Position numbers and translations under genes: made by a program. 64,000 bases of DNA from Actinomadura litoris (GTDB lineage Bacteria > Actinomycetota > Actinomycetes > Streptosporangiales > Streptosporangiaceae). The notes below the pieces were generated by a model. That model did not search any database. It was not told the DNA's origin and saw only the letters and a list, made by a program, of their open reading frames with translations. This document shows, one piece after another, positions 32,449-41,096 of this stretch; position 1 is the first letter of the stretch, and the number at the start of each line of letters is the position of its first letter. The stretch spans positions 62,001 to 126,000 of the forward strand of contig NZ_WOFH01000013.1 of assembly GCF_009733595.1 (NCBI RefSeq). The letters are read 5' to 3'.

Positions 32449-34625
32449 CCGAGGCAAGGCCGCCCAAGCCCAGCGATGTCTTCTTCCGCAGAAAGCCCGT
32501 CGGAGGATCACAGCCGCCGAGGGCCAGGAAGGCGCCCACCAAGAAGGCACGTGCGACGCCGTCCGCCAAACCCGATCCGCGCGGACGCGGAGAGCCGTTC
32601 CTCAACCCCTACACCTTCGTCCCCGCCTTCTCCCGCGAGGGTATGACGGGTTCCTTCGCCGACGCCGTCCCGCAGGGCGCCGACCGGCTGCACGAGGAGA
32701 ACTGGACGGGCACGATCGGCGTCCGGCTCACCGTCCGAACACCCTTGCTGCTACTCGACACAGCCCGCGCCCACAACACGCCGGGCGCCGAGGAAGGACA
32801 CCTCACCTACCCGGTACTGCTGCGCGACGGCCGCCCTCATCTACCGGCCACCGCGCTCAAGGGAATGCTGCGCACCGCTTACGAGGCGATCACCAACAGC
32901 CGGTTCGGTGTGTTCAACGGCCACGACGACCCGCTGGGCTGGCGGCGAATCGCCGACGACGCGCGCTACATGCGCCCGGTCCGCGTCGGCGCCGACGGCA
33001 GAACACTGGAGTTCTGGGGCGCCGTCAAGCTCTCCTCCTACCGGGACAGGCCCGGCCCCCGGTATTCGCCGAAACGGCCCCCGGAACACGGCGATCGCGT
33101 CTGGGTCAAGACGAGGCGCGGCAAGAACACCGAAGAGGTCACCGACATCAGGCCGTACTCCGGCAGCAGACCCGGCGGCTGGGTGGAGGGGTATGTATTC
33201 ATCACCGGCCAGAACGCGGAGAAGAAGCTTGATGAGCGGGTCTTCATCAAACAGAATCCGAACCGGGTCAAGCTGACCGACGAGCTCCGGGAACGCTGGG
33301 ACGCTCTCATGGAGCACCATCGCCGACATGAGCAGGACATCGAGACCGGCGGCGAACTCGACATCAGCCCCCACCGGAACAACGAAGACCGGCGCAGGCT
33401 CACACCGGGGACCTTCTGCTGGGCGTACATGCCCACAGGGCGAATCGAGGCGCTCTATCCGGTCATGATCCCGCGCGACCTCGCCAGTGCGAGTCCGGCC
33501 GAACTGGTTCCGCCCAAGGTGGAGCCCGCCCCCTCTTTCCGAGACCTGTCCCCGGCCGACCGCGTGTTCGGCTGGGTCGCGCAGGAGGGATCCGGCACCC
33601 GTCCGGCCGCGTACCGGGGCAGGGTGCGCGTCAACGGCGTCACCTGCGTCACCGCCCCCGGCCAGGCCGTCAGACGGTTCCCGGGAGACGGGCTGCCGCT
33701 GTCGATCCTCGCCCAGCCGAAACCCACCCAGGGCCGCTTCTACCTCTCCGAGAGCGCCGCCGAACCGGACCGGCCGATCAAAGACGGCACGCCCAAGAAC
33801 GAGGTGCACCGCGACCCCGACCGTGCCCTCCGCGGACGCAAGGTCTACTGGCATCATCGGCGGGCGGCGACGGCCGAGTCCTACTGGAATGAGACCGAAT
33901 CGACGGGCGACCCCACGCAGGAACTCATCGACGGCGAACTGTATCGGGAGTACCGGCGGCCGAACGCGCCCGCCGACGAACGCCTCACGCGCGACGGGAC
34001 GGCGTTCCAGACGACCGGCGAGCCGCAGCGCGACAAGCAGAACCGCTCCGTGCGCGGCTGGATCGCCGAGGGCACCGAGTTCACCTTCGGCATCGGCGTC
34101 CGCGACATTCCCGAGGTGGAACTGGGCGCCCTGCTCTGGCTGCTGACACTCGGCGACGACCACCACCACCGCCTCGGCCTCGGCAAACCGCTCGGGTTCG
34201 GCAGCGTCCGCCTCTCCCTGGACCCGAGGGAAACGAAACTCCACACCGGCGCGCAATGGTCGGAGTACTATCGCGACCTCGCGGGAGAGCTCCCCGACCC
34301 GTCCGCCGAAACCGTGGTGGAGAACTGCGTCCGGGCCTTCGAGCGGGAAGCGGCGAACCAGCCGGGGTTCGCCACGATCGAAGGCGCGTTCCGCGCGGCC
34401 GCGCAGGGCAGAGCCGATCTCCCCGTCCACTACCCCCGTGCGCGTCCCAAGGGCCTACGGGCACCGCGCACACCCCCGAATCCCGCCGGAGAGTCATACG
34501 CCTGGTTCACCGCCAACGAGAAGGTCAAGGACGGAAGCGTCGCCCCAGACCGAGGCCGCTCCCTCCCCTCCGCGGGCGACCCCCGAGGCCGCGATCTTGA
34601 CGTCCACGACGAAGAGAGTTCCTGA
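32445..34625 (+). CDS. TIGR03986-family CRISPR RAMP protein
   Basis: 726 residues. After a basic, Pro-rich N-terminal tail (about 1-50) comes NPYTFVPAFSR, then a RAMP core with VRLTVRTPLLLLDTARAHNT and HLPATALKGMLRTAYEAITN. The long middle has many charged loops and an embedded second RAMP-like region (LSPADRVFGWVAQEG). The C-terminal part includes the histidine cluster TLGDDHHHRLGLGKPLGFGS with a glycine-rich RAMP loop. This large family accompanies III-D systems and probably forms another piece of the effector. The last 29 bases overlap the next gene. Confidence 0.85.
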   Translation: MTEARPPKPSDVFFRRKPVGGSQPPRARKAPTKKARATPSAKPDPRGRGEPFLNPYTFVPAFSREGMTGSFADAVPQGADRLHEENWTGTIGVRLTVRTPLLLLDTARAHNTPGAEEGHLTYPVLLRDGRPHLPATALKGMLRTAYEAITNSRFGVFNGHDDPLGWRRIADDARYMRPVRVGADGRTLEFWGAVKLSSYRDRPGPRYSPKRPPEHGDRVWVKTRRGKNTEEVTDIRPYSGSRPGGWVEGYVFITGQNAEKKLDERVFIKQNPNRVKLTDELRERWDALMEHHRRHEQDIETGGELDISPHRNNEDRRRLTPGTFCWAYMPTGRIEALYPVMIPRDLASASPAELVPPKVEPAPSFRDLSPADRVFGWVAQEGSGTRPAAYRGRVRVNGVTCVTAPGQAVRRFPGDGLPLSILAQPKPTQGRFYLSESAAEPDRPIKDGTPKNEVHRDPDRALRGRKVYWHHRRAATAESYWNETESTGDPTQELIDGELYREYRRPNAPADERLTRDGTAFQTTGEPQRDKQNRSVRGWIAEGTEFTFGIGVRDIPEVELGALLWLLTLGDDHHHRLGLGKPLGFGSVRLSLDPRETKLHTGAQWSEYYRDLAGELPDPSAETVVENCVRAFEREAANQPGFATIEGAFRAAAQGRADLPVHYPRARPKGLRAPRTPPNPAGESYAWFTANEKVKDGSVAPDRGRSLPSAGDPRGRDLDVHDEESS

Positions 34626-36888
34626 GCCGGACGCGGCGCCGCTGCTGATCCACCCGATCGGCGGCGGCGACCTCGGCCGGCCCCCGCTCGCGACGACCCC
34701 CGGCCCGATCGACTTCCACGGAAGCGCCGGCGACCGCAGACCCCTGCGCAAGGTCTTCGACGGCCTCGCCGAGACCGGCACCGACATCAGCGGCCTGCTC
34801 ATCATCGCGACCACGAACACCCACAATTTCTCGCGCCGCCCCTTCGCGGAACACGCGCGGCACATGAAGGAACTCCTGTGCTCCGCCGACGGCCTCTGCG
34901 GCCGCACGTTCGCCCGCGACAGGCTCCACATCGTCCAGGTCGCCGAGCCCACCGTCCGGCACGGCGTCGATTCGCTCAAACCCGTGCTCACCGCGCTCGC
35001 CCCCGGCGAATGCCTGCTGACCTCGGGGGCCGGCTCCTACGCCCTCGGCGCCGGGGTCCTGCTCGCGGGCATCGAGACGGGTGTGCCGATGACCCTGCTG
35101 CCGGTGGACGATCCGTCCGCCGCCTACCGGCTCCGCGACCTGATCGACCCGCATGACACGCTTCGCGACTGGCTGCTCCGGCATCGCTTCTGGGACGAAC
35201 TCGCCACGGTCGACCCGTCGAACGCGGACCTCTGGCGGCTCCTCGCCGCCCGCCAGCGCGCCGACATCAGCCTGGCCGAGGGCATCGTCCCCGGCATGGA
35301 CGCGGGGGCGCTCACCAAGTTCCGCGAACTGTGGCCGACCGTCCAGGCCGCCTTCTTCGAGCGTCTCGCGCGAGGCGAGGCCATCGACCACGCCCTGCTC
35401 CGCACGTGGTTCACCCAGCGGATCAGCAAGCCGTCCCGCAAAGAGGACGCCGCGGTCTCCGCATCGGCACGACGACTACTGCAAGAACTCGCGAGAAAGC
35501 TGAGCGACCCGGAGCGCCACGGCGGCGCCGCTCTGATCGGAGAAGCACGCCGCAGGCTCTCGCCCATCCCCCGAACGCACCACGCGGCCCTGGTGGGCGA
35601 CGCGCAGTTCATCAGCCTTTTCGAGGACAGCGCCAAGCACCAAGCGCACCTCGCCCCGCCCGAGGCGCGCCGCCTGCCCGGCTCGCTGCTCGCGAACGCC
35701 GACCAGTGGGAGAAGGCCGACCCGGTGCCCGGCCTGGTGAAACAACGGGGCATGACGGCATGGCCCGTCCTCGGGTCGGGCGACGTCCTCGTCCTGATGT
35801 GCGTCGGGAAGACCCCCGCGGACGACCCGGCCGACAGGGACGGGCACGCCGCCGTCCACAAGGTCATGGACTGGGCGTCCCACCGCTGCGGCGCCCTCGC
35901 CCGGCCCGGCCGGATCAGGCTGCGCCTGCTCGCCAGCGGCGAGACGATGGAGCGCGCCCGGTCCTGGGTGACGCTCGCCCGCGCCACCGCACCCGCCGGC
36001 AGCCTCGACGCCGCGGCCCTCGGCCCCTTCTCCACCGAGCCGGGCGACGCCGCCGCGATCAACGCCGCCCTCCTCGCCGCGCTCGGCGAGGCCGAACCGA
36101 CCGGCCGGTACGGCTCGACCAGCCTCCGGGACGTGGACGAGGTCCTGCTCGTCATCAACTCCGGAAAGCCGGTCGCGGTCAACGGCATGGTCGCCGCGGG
36201 CGTGCAGTGGTCCCTGAACGCCGCCTGCCCGCTGCGCGTCGCCGAACTCGGCCGCGACCGGGCGCTGCGCACGGTGCTCAACGAGGCCGGCCTCGCCCTC
36301 TGCCGCCTCGGCATGGACGCCCGCCTCGCCCGGCTCGCCTCGTCGGCCGTCCGCCGCCTCGACACACGCACCGCCTGGCAACTCCTCGACACCGGCTCAC
36401 CGGCCCTCGCCGCCGCCCGCGACACGGCAGCCCGGCTCCACCACGACCTGTACGGCCACGCGGCGCCGACCACGAACATGGACACCCGCCGCGAAATGGC
36501 CCGCCGACGCCTCGAACTGATCGCGCACGTCCTGGCGGACGAGCCATGGCCGGCCTGCTACACAGCCGTGGAGGTGCTCCGCCCGGGTCTCTTCGACTGG
36601 GACGCATGGAAATCCCTGAGGCAACGCCTCACACCGCTCGCAAGACTGAACGCCTACCGCAACGAGACCCCCTACGCGCACCTGCTCGACAGACTCCGCG
36701 AAGAACAACTCGGCCGGGGTACACGAAGACCGTCGAAGAAGCCACCCGCCCCCGAGGCGGTCCTCGAAGAGCTACGTCGAGCCATCGACGCACTCGACCG
36801 GCCACGCAGCGACCCGGGCCCGGTGCTCGTCGCCGACTACACACGCCTCCGCTCCCAACTCGAAGAACTGGGAGCGGACGCCCGGTGA
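34597..36888 (+). CDS. Large CARF-like protein, candidate cyclic-oligoadenylate receiver
   Basis: 763 residues from a TTG at 34597, eight bases after GAGG. An ATG at 34438 is in frame but would overlap the RAMP gene by 188 bases. Residues about 65-172 look like a Rossmann-type CARF domain: GTDISGLLIIATTNTHNFSR, RLHIVQVAEPTVRHGVDSLK, then LLTSGAGSYALGAGVLLAGI and PMTLLPVDDPS, with the SGAGSYALGAG turn placed like the CARF ligand loop. The remaining 590 residues are mostly helical, with a second alpha/beta stretch (WPVLGSGDVLVLMC, DEVLLVINSGKPVAVNG) and no nuclease motif I recognise. Last gene of the III operon. The CARF call is an inference from pattern and context. Confidence 0.65.
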   Translation: MTSTTKRVPEPDAAPLLIHPIGGGDLGRPPLATTPGPIDFHGSAGDRRPLRKVFDGLAETGTDISGLLIIATTNTHNFSRRPFAEHARHMKELLCSADGLCGRTFARDRLHIVQVAEPTVRHGVDSLKPVLTALAPGECLLTSGAGSYALGAGVLLAGIETGVPMTLLPVDDPSAAYRLRDLIDPHDTLRDWLLRHRFWDELATVDPSNADLWRLLAARQRADISLAEGIVPGMDAGALTKFRELWPTVQAAFFERLARGEAIDHALLRTWFTQRISKPSRKEDAAVSASARRLLQELARKLSDPERHGGAALIGEARRRLSPIPRTHHAALVGDAQFISLFEDSAKHQAHLAPPEARRLPGSLLANADQWEKADPVPGLVKQRGMTAWPVLGSGDVLVLMCVGKTPADDPADRDGHAAVHKVMDWASHRCGALARPGRIRLRLLASGETMERARSWVTLARATAPAGSLDAAALGPFSTEPGDAAAINAALLAALGEAEPTGRYGSTSLRDVDEVLLVINSGKPVAVNGMVAAGVQWSLNAACPLRVAELGRDRALRTVLNEAGLALCRLGMDARLARLASSAVRRLDTRTAWQLLDTGSPALAAARDTAARLHHDLYGHAAPTTNMDTRREMARRRLELIAHVLADEPWPACYTAVEVLRPGLFDWDAWKSLRQRLTPLARLNAYRNETPYAHLLDRLREEQLGRGTRRPSKKPPAPEAVLEELRRAIDALDRPRSDPGPVLVADYTRLRSQLEELGADAR

Positions 36889-36918
36889 TCACGCACGGCC
36901 CCGGATCCGGTAAGCCGC

Positions 36919-36948
36919 TTGACGTTAACGGAGGGTCACTCCGATACT
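36919..36948 (+). promoter_or_regulatory. Sigma-70-type promoter before the array-adjacent gene
   Basis: TTGACG (36919-36924), an 18-base spacer and GATACT (36943-36948) make a good housekeeping promoter. A 10-base palindrome CCGGATCCGG lies 8 bases upstream (36901-36910). It would give a 5' leader of about 120 bases before the GTG at 37073, long enough to hold RNA structure. Confidence 0.6.
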
Positions 36949-37072
36949 GGTGAGCGTTCGACGGCTGCGGCCGAAGAGCGTTTCGAGGCCCTCGCGCCTC
37001 CTGAGGAAGACCGGGTCCCCGGATTCATGTCCGTGGGACGGCCGGTCTGTTCGGACTACCTCAGGAGGTTCC

Positions 37073-38125
37073 GTGCGGCCCCTCTCCCACCTGGCCCACC
37101 CCGATGGCGACATCGCGTTCGACGCGTTCCACGCCTTCATCGCCCCGGCGCTGCGCGCGGCAGCGCGCGGACCACTGCTCCGGGCAAGGCATGCCGGCCG
37201 TGCCTGCGGCGCGCCGACCGGGTCGAGGTGGTGCGCCGACTGCGAGGCGACGGCCGACGACCTGCTCATGGCGAGCTTCAAGCGGCTGCGTTCCGCCCTG
37301 GACAAGGTCCCGGCGACCCGCGCGGGGCGGCCCGTCCGAGAAATGGCCCTGCTGGGGGAACACCTGCTGTCAGCAGACGCACAGGGTCAGGACTCCAGCG
37401 CGTGGGCGCCCAGGCTTCGGGAAGCGGGGAACATCGCCGAACCCGCGTGGCTGCGGGCCGCACGGGCGCAACTCGTCCACTACCCGTTGCGGCATCTGGA
37501 GGCGCAGACGCGACGCGCGGACGCGGTTCGCCGGGGCGCGGCGGCGCGTCCGGACCGGGACCTGCGCCAGGCGGTCTGGGCCGCCCCGTTGCGTGAGGAT
37601 CCCGCGGGTCTGGAGATGCTCATCATGGTGGTGTTCCGCATACGCCGCAGGGTCTCCGACCCGTTCCAAGTACCGGACGACCTGCGGGAACGCCACGGCC
37701 TGACGCACGCGGAGGCGTCCCGGCGCATGGGAAGGGCGCTGTCCGCCCTCCGCACGGCCAACCCGGGCTTCTTCGCCGCCAACATCGAGGAGCCGGTGAA
37801 CATCGAGCCTCCCACAGACCCGCAGGACGCCTTCGCAGCGGACCGGCTCCATGCCCGCGCGACGCTGACCCGCCTGCTCACAACCCGCGCAGACGAGCCC
37901 GACCCGCACGCGACGCGCCGCAGAACGTACCGGAAGGTCACCACCGCCGTATGCGCGATCGGTATCGGCCACCAGGCCGACCCGGTCGCCGTGGCGACCC
38001 AGGACCTGGGCCTCGCACCAGAGCCGGCCGGACGGATGGTGCGCCGCCTCGCGCTCCTGGTCGCCACCGCGGGCGTGGACTGGACGGACCGGGTAGCGGA
38101 GTTCGCCGACACGTCCGTCCGATGA
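37073..38125 (+). CDS. Unknown protein between the type III operon and the CRISPR array
   Basis: 350 residues from a GTG with AGGAGG four bases upstream; a longer frame from 36950 is Arg/Ser-rich and lacks a site. I do not recognise the family. The N-terminus (DIAFDAFHAFIAPALRAAAR...ATADDLLMASFKRLRSALDK) is helical and recalls sigma-factor region 2 in pattern only. Later parts contain HTH-like helices (HGLTHAEASRRMGRALSALR and VATQDLGLAPEPAGRMVRRL). Four cysteines include the pair CGAPTGSRWC and CADC-like spacing near residues 47-60, a possible metal site. It has its own promoter and directly precedes the array leader, so a role in array transcription or CRISPR control is conceivable. Confidence 0.7.
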   Translation: MRPLSHLAHPDGDIAFDAFHAFIAPALRAAARGPLLRARHAGRACGAPTGSRWCADCEATADDLLMASFKRLRSALDKVPATRAGRPVREMALLGEHLLSADAQGQDSSAWAPRLREAGNIAEPAWLRAARAQLVHYPLRHLEAQTRRADAVRRGAAARPDRDLRQAVWAAPLREDPAGLEMLIMVVFRIRRRVSDPFQVPDDLRERHGLTHAEASRRMGRALSALRTANPGFFAANIEEPVNIEPPTDPQDAFAADRLHARATLTRLLTTRADEPDPHATRRRTYRKVTTAVCAIGIGHQADPVAVATQDLGLAPEPAGRMVRRLALLVATAGVDWTDRVAEFADTSVR

Positions 38126-38347
38126 CCGACGTCCGCACACGGCCTCCCGTACTCGACGACGGCACACCTCAGAAGACCAGTGCCGACCACGAAGCCGCCG
38201 ATCTCAGCTCGAACGGCCAGAACTCGGCGCACCGCAGGTGTAGATTTCAGCACCACACCGGGCCCAACAGCACAACCAAAGGCTCGCTGCAAAACCCGCT
38301 CCAACCCGCCCCCTCTCCCCCGAACAGACGTACAGCTTTACCGTGGG
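38126..38347 (+). other. Probable CRISPR leader
   Basis: 222 bases without a convincing gene lie between the unknown gene and the first repeat. A less GC-rich, A/C-rich part (about 38230-38340) stands out from its surroundings. Its position at the better-conserved end of the array agrees with a leader that carries the array promoter, but I cannot pick a -35/-10 pair with confidence. Confidence 0.45.
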
Positions 38348-38577
38348 CTCCTCATCGCCCCTACCAGGGTTCGCAACCCGGTGTCGATCGGCTCGTCCCA
38401 CACGTCCTTCGCGTCCTCATCGCCCCTACGAGGGTTCGCAACAACGAGACGATGTTGCCGTCGTATCCCTCGACTCGTGTCTTCATCGCCCCTGCCAGGG
38501 TTCGCAACCGATCTTGCTGAGACTCACGAGAGCGTCCCCGAGATTGGGCCTCATCGCCCCCACCTGGGGTTCGCAGC
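38348..38577 (+). CRISPR. Short degenerate CRISPR array: 4 repeats, 3 spacers
   Basis: Repeats lie at 38348-38377, 38413-38442, 38479-38508 and 38547-38577. The second reads GTCCTCATCGCCCC, then TACGAGGG, then TTCGCAAC; the others differ at a few positions, and the last is the most altered (one extra base, end TTCGCAGC). Spacers are 35, 36 and 38 bases. The 3' end TTCGCAAC is a plausible 8-base crRNA handle, so transcription should run rightward, with the leader on the left and decay at the far right end. The CCCT/AGGG pairs give a short stem for Cas6. No target can be named from the sequence. Confidence 0.93.
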
Positions 38578-38696
38578 CTCCACCCTCGGACGTCTACGTG
38601 GAAGTCCTGGAGCGTCTGCGGTCGCCGGTGTCAGCAAGCAGGCCATGTACAGCGACTTACGGGGTCCTGGAGTTGGCCGAGGCCGAGCGGGTCGCA

Positions 38697-38978
38697 CTAT
38701 TGCGGTGCGGCTATCGCGAACCGTTCCGGCTTCACGAGTCGCAGCTCCGCATCAGGATCGCCGAGCTTAACCGCCATCCCGAGTTGCAGCGAATGTGGCG
38801 GGACAGTGAGGGTTCCGCCGCCCATAAAGGGCTGGCCGAGTATTCGGTCGGATGCGCTCAGGACGGTCGGCTCGACGTGCCCGCTCCTGGTCGCGGTGCC
38901 CGCCAGTTCCTCCTGCTCCTTGGCGGCGAGTCCGGGTTCGGCTCGCAGCCGCTCCCACTTCGGCAGCAGCGAGACCAC
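38697..38978 (-). CDS. Hypothetical protein or gene remnant
   Basis: 93 codons from a GTG at 38976-38978, with AGGA eight bases upstream. The frame has natural composition (SVVSLLPKWERLRAEPGLAA, KEQEELAGTATRSGH, LTVPPHSLQLGMAVKLGDPD) and is closed upstream by a TGA close to the start. I recognise no family. It may be a small real gene or the surviving end of an older gene beside the decaying end of the CRISPR array. Confidence 0.35.
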   Translation of the reverse strand: MVSLLPKWERLRAEPGLAAKEQEELAGTATRSGHVEPTVLSASDRILGQPFMGGGTLTVPPHSLQLGMAVKLGDPDAELRLVKPERFAIAAPQ

Positions 38979-39078
38979 GGATTTGATCCTGCGCGCTCAC
39001 CGTCCGCGATAGGGGAGCAGGGCACGCGAAGGGTCTCGTCCCGACACGACGGGAGCCGCGCCCCCGGCCGCCATGGGG

Positions 39079-39108
39079 GTTCGAATCGCCCCCGCCAGGG
39101 CCCGCGGC
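39079..39108 (+). repeat. Possible degenerate CRISPR-repeat remnant
   Basis: It aligns to the array repeat at 20 of 30 positions, including ATCGCCCC, AGGG and CGC, without gaps; against the third repeat variant (TGCCAGGG) the core matches 18 of 21. It lies 500 bases beyond the last repeat in the same orientation. Either an outlying decayed repeat or chance in GC-rich DNA. Confidence 0.3.
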
Positions 39109-39444
39109 TCCTCCTCATCCGCCTTGGCGAAGGTCGGCAGGGAGGAGGGCCTCGGTGGTGAGCGCCGAGCGGGCGGGTGCGTGCACGGATAGTGATCGAT
39201 TCAGGACTTGTCGTCAATGGAACTGTGCCATTCGGGACAGCCCACGTAAATATGCAGTGGCTGACACTTCTAACCGCCAAGGTATTCAACGGTCGGCGCC
39301 GTCGGATTTGGGCGCCGAACCGCTCGGCGCGGAAAGCCGCCTCGGCCAGGAACAGGGCGGGGAACAGCGGAAACACCGCTCAGCGTGCGTCGCCGATGAC
39401 GTCGCGGAGACTCATCGGTAGGGCTCCGCCCTGATTCTCCGCTT

Positions 39445-39490
39445 CCGATGATGATCAAGGAACGGCCATCATCGGTTATGATCTTGATCA
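39445..39490. repeat. Nested inverted repeats
   Basis: CCGATGATG (39445-39453) pairs with CATCATCGG (39467-39475), and TGATCAAG (39452-39459) pairs with CTTGATCA (39483-39490). The two stems overlap by two bases, so they are mutually exclusive, as in operators or attenuators. A third hairpin (39491-39535) follows directly. Confidence 0.45.
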
Positions 39491-39771
39491 GAGGCGGGCG
39501 CGTTCGGCGCGGCGCCGCCCGCCTCAGGCATGTTCGGCGCAAAAAGACCCCCGAGGAGAGGACAGCGCCGCGAAAGCGCCGCTGCCTGGCCATCAGGGGC
39601 GCGCCACTCGCCCTTCATCCGCTGCACATACGTCGCGACCATCGCGCTACCCACACATCTCATTGGAATGCCTGGATAAGTCGGCGTGCCCGGATGTGAT
39701 CCAGCTATCGATCCGTCGTCAACGGCATAGCCGACTTCCGCGCGCCCAATTTCTCATGAAAGGTGCAAGAG

Positions 39772-40296
39772 TTGCCTCGCAACATTCATAAAAGGCTGCT
39801 GGTAGGGGCCGTTCTGGGCGTGACCACCCTGTCCTTGACGGGGCTCGGTACTGCCGCGTCGGCCGCGACGCCAGCCCCGGCGGACGGCGGCCAGGCGATT
39901 GCCGCCGGCGGGCCGCAGCGGGCGCAGCGCGCCGGCGTCGAGGCACCCGTGCTGGCCGGAGACGTCACGTACTTCAGGACCAGGGGCGACAACCCACACA
40001 TCACGCGCGGGGAGGTGTCGGTCCACGGCTGGTGGGAGAAGATCTCCGGCAAGGCCACCAAGGCGAAGGTCACCGTCTGGCTCCAGGCGCACAAGGGCGC
40101 GAAGTGGAAGACGGTCGCCACGGGCAAGCGCACCGTCGGTCCGGGGAGCAGCAAGCGAGCGAACGCGCGGGAAAAGTGCAAGAATCGTACGACCAAGGTC
40201 AAGTTCCGTACCGTGGTCGATGTCGACATCATCGGTTACACCGACGGTCCAGAAAAGTGGTACTCCAATGGCTTCACCCTTAAGTGCAAGGTCTGA
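39772..40296 (+). CDS. Small secreted protein
   Basis: 174 residues. The TTG at 39772 lies nine bases after GAAAGG; a GTG at 39763 is too close to that site. The N-terminus is a Sec signal: NIHKRLL, a hydrophobic core, TAASA-A near residue 32. The mature protein is basic with many Lys/Thr/Val (VSVHGWWEKISGKATKAKVT, WLQAHKGAKWKTVATGKR) and ends FTLKCKV; two cysteines (EKCKNR and LKCKV) may pair. It looks like a beta-rich extracellular protein of unknown role, similar in style to the protein at 1869-2276. Confidence 0.72.
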   Translation: MPRNIHKRLLVGAVLGVTTLSLTGLGTAASAATPAPADGGQAIAAGGPQRAQRAGVEAPVLAGDVTYFRTRGDNPHITRGEVSVHGWWEKISGKATKAKVTVWLQAHKGAKWKTVATGKRTVGPGSSKRANAREKCKNRTTKVKFRTVVDVDIIGYTDGPEKWYSNGFTLKCKV

Positions 40297-40325
40297 CGCC
40301 GAACCCTTGTCGAGAGTGAGGCGCC

Positions 40326-41096
40326 GTGGCCCGGGGTCCAAGATATGCCGACGTGGAGCGGCACGAACTGTTCCTTGGGCTGCATGGGGTGCTGCGTGTG
40401 AACCCCGTCGTCACCGAGCGCTGGCGGCTCGATGATGTGGAGAGCGTTGAGGATGGCGTCAACGCTCTCGCCCTGAGCCGGGCGGACGCCTACGGATGGC
40501 CGTCCGTCCGGCGTTGGTCGCATCTGGAAGCGGGTGGAGACTGGACACAGGACCGGCGAATCCGTGAAATCGCCTGGTACCAGGTCAGGGTCAGCCCCCA
40601 TCCCGCCCAGCGGCTTCCGTTTCATCCGCTCGCGGCGGTCCTCAGGGACACGCTCGACGCCGTCGGCACGTGGGAGCTGGCCGGAGTGCACGCGGTCGTG
40701 CCCATGAAAGTGGCCGCCGACGCTCGGGAGGCGCTTGCCTCGATCAACGATTGGCACGAACTGACGGACTTCCTTCAGCCGGAGAACGAGGTGACCGTCA
40801 CCGTCGCGGGCCTGCCTCCCGGCGTGGACGTCCATGCCATCGCATCGGCGGTCGAGGAGACGGGGCAGGGGAAGATCCGCGTCAGCGCCAGGGGCGACCT
40901 CGCGCATCCCCTGGGAGCGGTCACGGGTTGGGAGGATCGGCAGGGCGACCGTGCCAAGACTTTCGGCTGCTCCGTTCGCGGATGGCGGTGGGACGTCGCG
41001 GCCTGGGTCATCGAGGTCTTCACCGAGGCCCTGCGCCGGGCTTCGCTCTCGTCGCACGTCCTGGTCATGGTGGCGCGGGACGCGGTCAGCCGCTAA
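40326..41096 (+). CDS. Hypothetical protein
   Basis: 256 residues from a GTG 29 bases after the secreted-protein gene. No family recognised. Sequence features: EDGVNALALSRADAYGWPSV, RRIREIAWYQVRVSPHPAQR, and an ENEVTVTVAGLPPGVDVHAI segment, alternating strands and helices without motifs, signal or membrane segments. The composition and codon pattern look genuine. It ends in a 4-base tail-to-tail overlap with the peptidase gene. Confidence 0.65.
   Translation: MARGPRYADVERHELFLGLHGVLRVNPVVTERWRLDDVESVEDGVNALALSRADAYGWPSVRRWSHLEAGGDWTQDRRIREIAWYQVRVSPHPAQRLPFHPLAAVLRDTLDAVGTWELAGVHAVVPMKVAADAREALASINDWHELTDFLQPENEVTVTVAGLPPGVDVHAIASAVEETGQGKIRVSARGDLAHPLGAVTGWEDRQGDRAKTFGCSVRGWRWDVAAWVIEVFTEALRRASLSSHVLVMVARDAVSR

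Larger units (their letters stand above)
38979..39771. other. Intergenic stretch with inverted repeats, no clear gene
   Basis: No frame here has convincing coding character. It contains a degenerate repeat-like sequence (39079-39108), nested inverted repeats (39445-39490), a 10-base-pair hairpin (39491-39500 with 39526-39535) and a less GC-rich stretch (39180-39280). It reads like the worn boundary of the CRISPR island plus the upstream region of the secreted-protein gene at 39772. Confidence 0.4.

Noticed and set aside
34438..34596. ATG giving a longer CARF-like protein
   Set aside because: It would overlap the preceding RAMP gene by 188 bases, and the extension is Pro/Arg/Ser-rich shadow sequence.
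39076..39105. tRNA-like T-arm (GGGGGTTCGAATC followed by CCCCC)
   Set aside because: The loop would be nine bases, not seven, and no acceptor, D or anticodon arm fits upstream.
16000..39200. Insertion sequence or integrase marking the CRISPR island
   Set aside because: I looked for transposase and integrase signatures and paired terminal repeats at the island edges and found none, so no mobile element is claimed.
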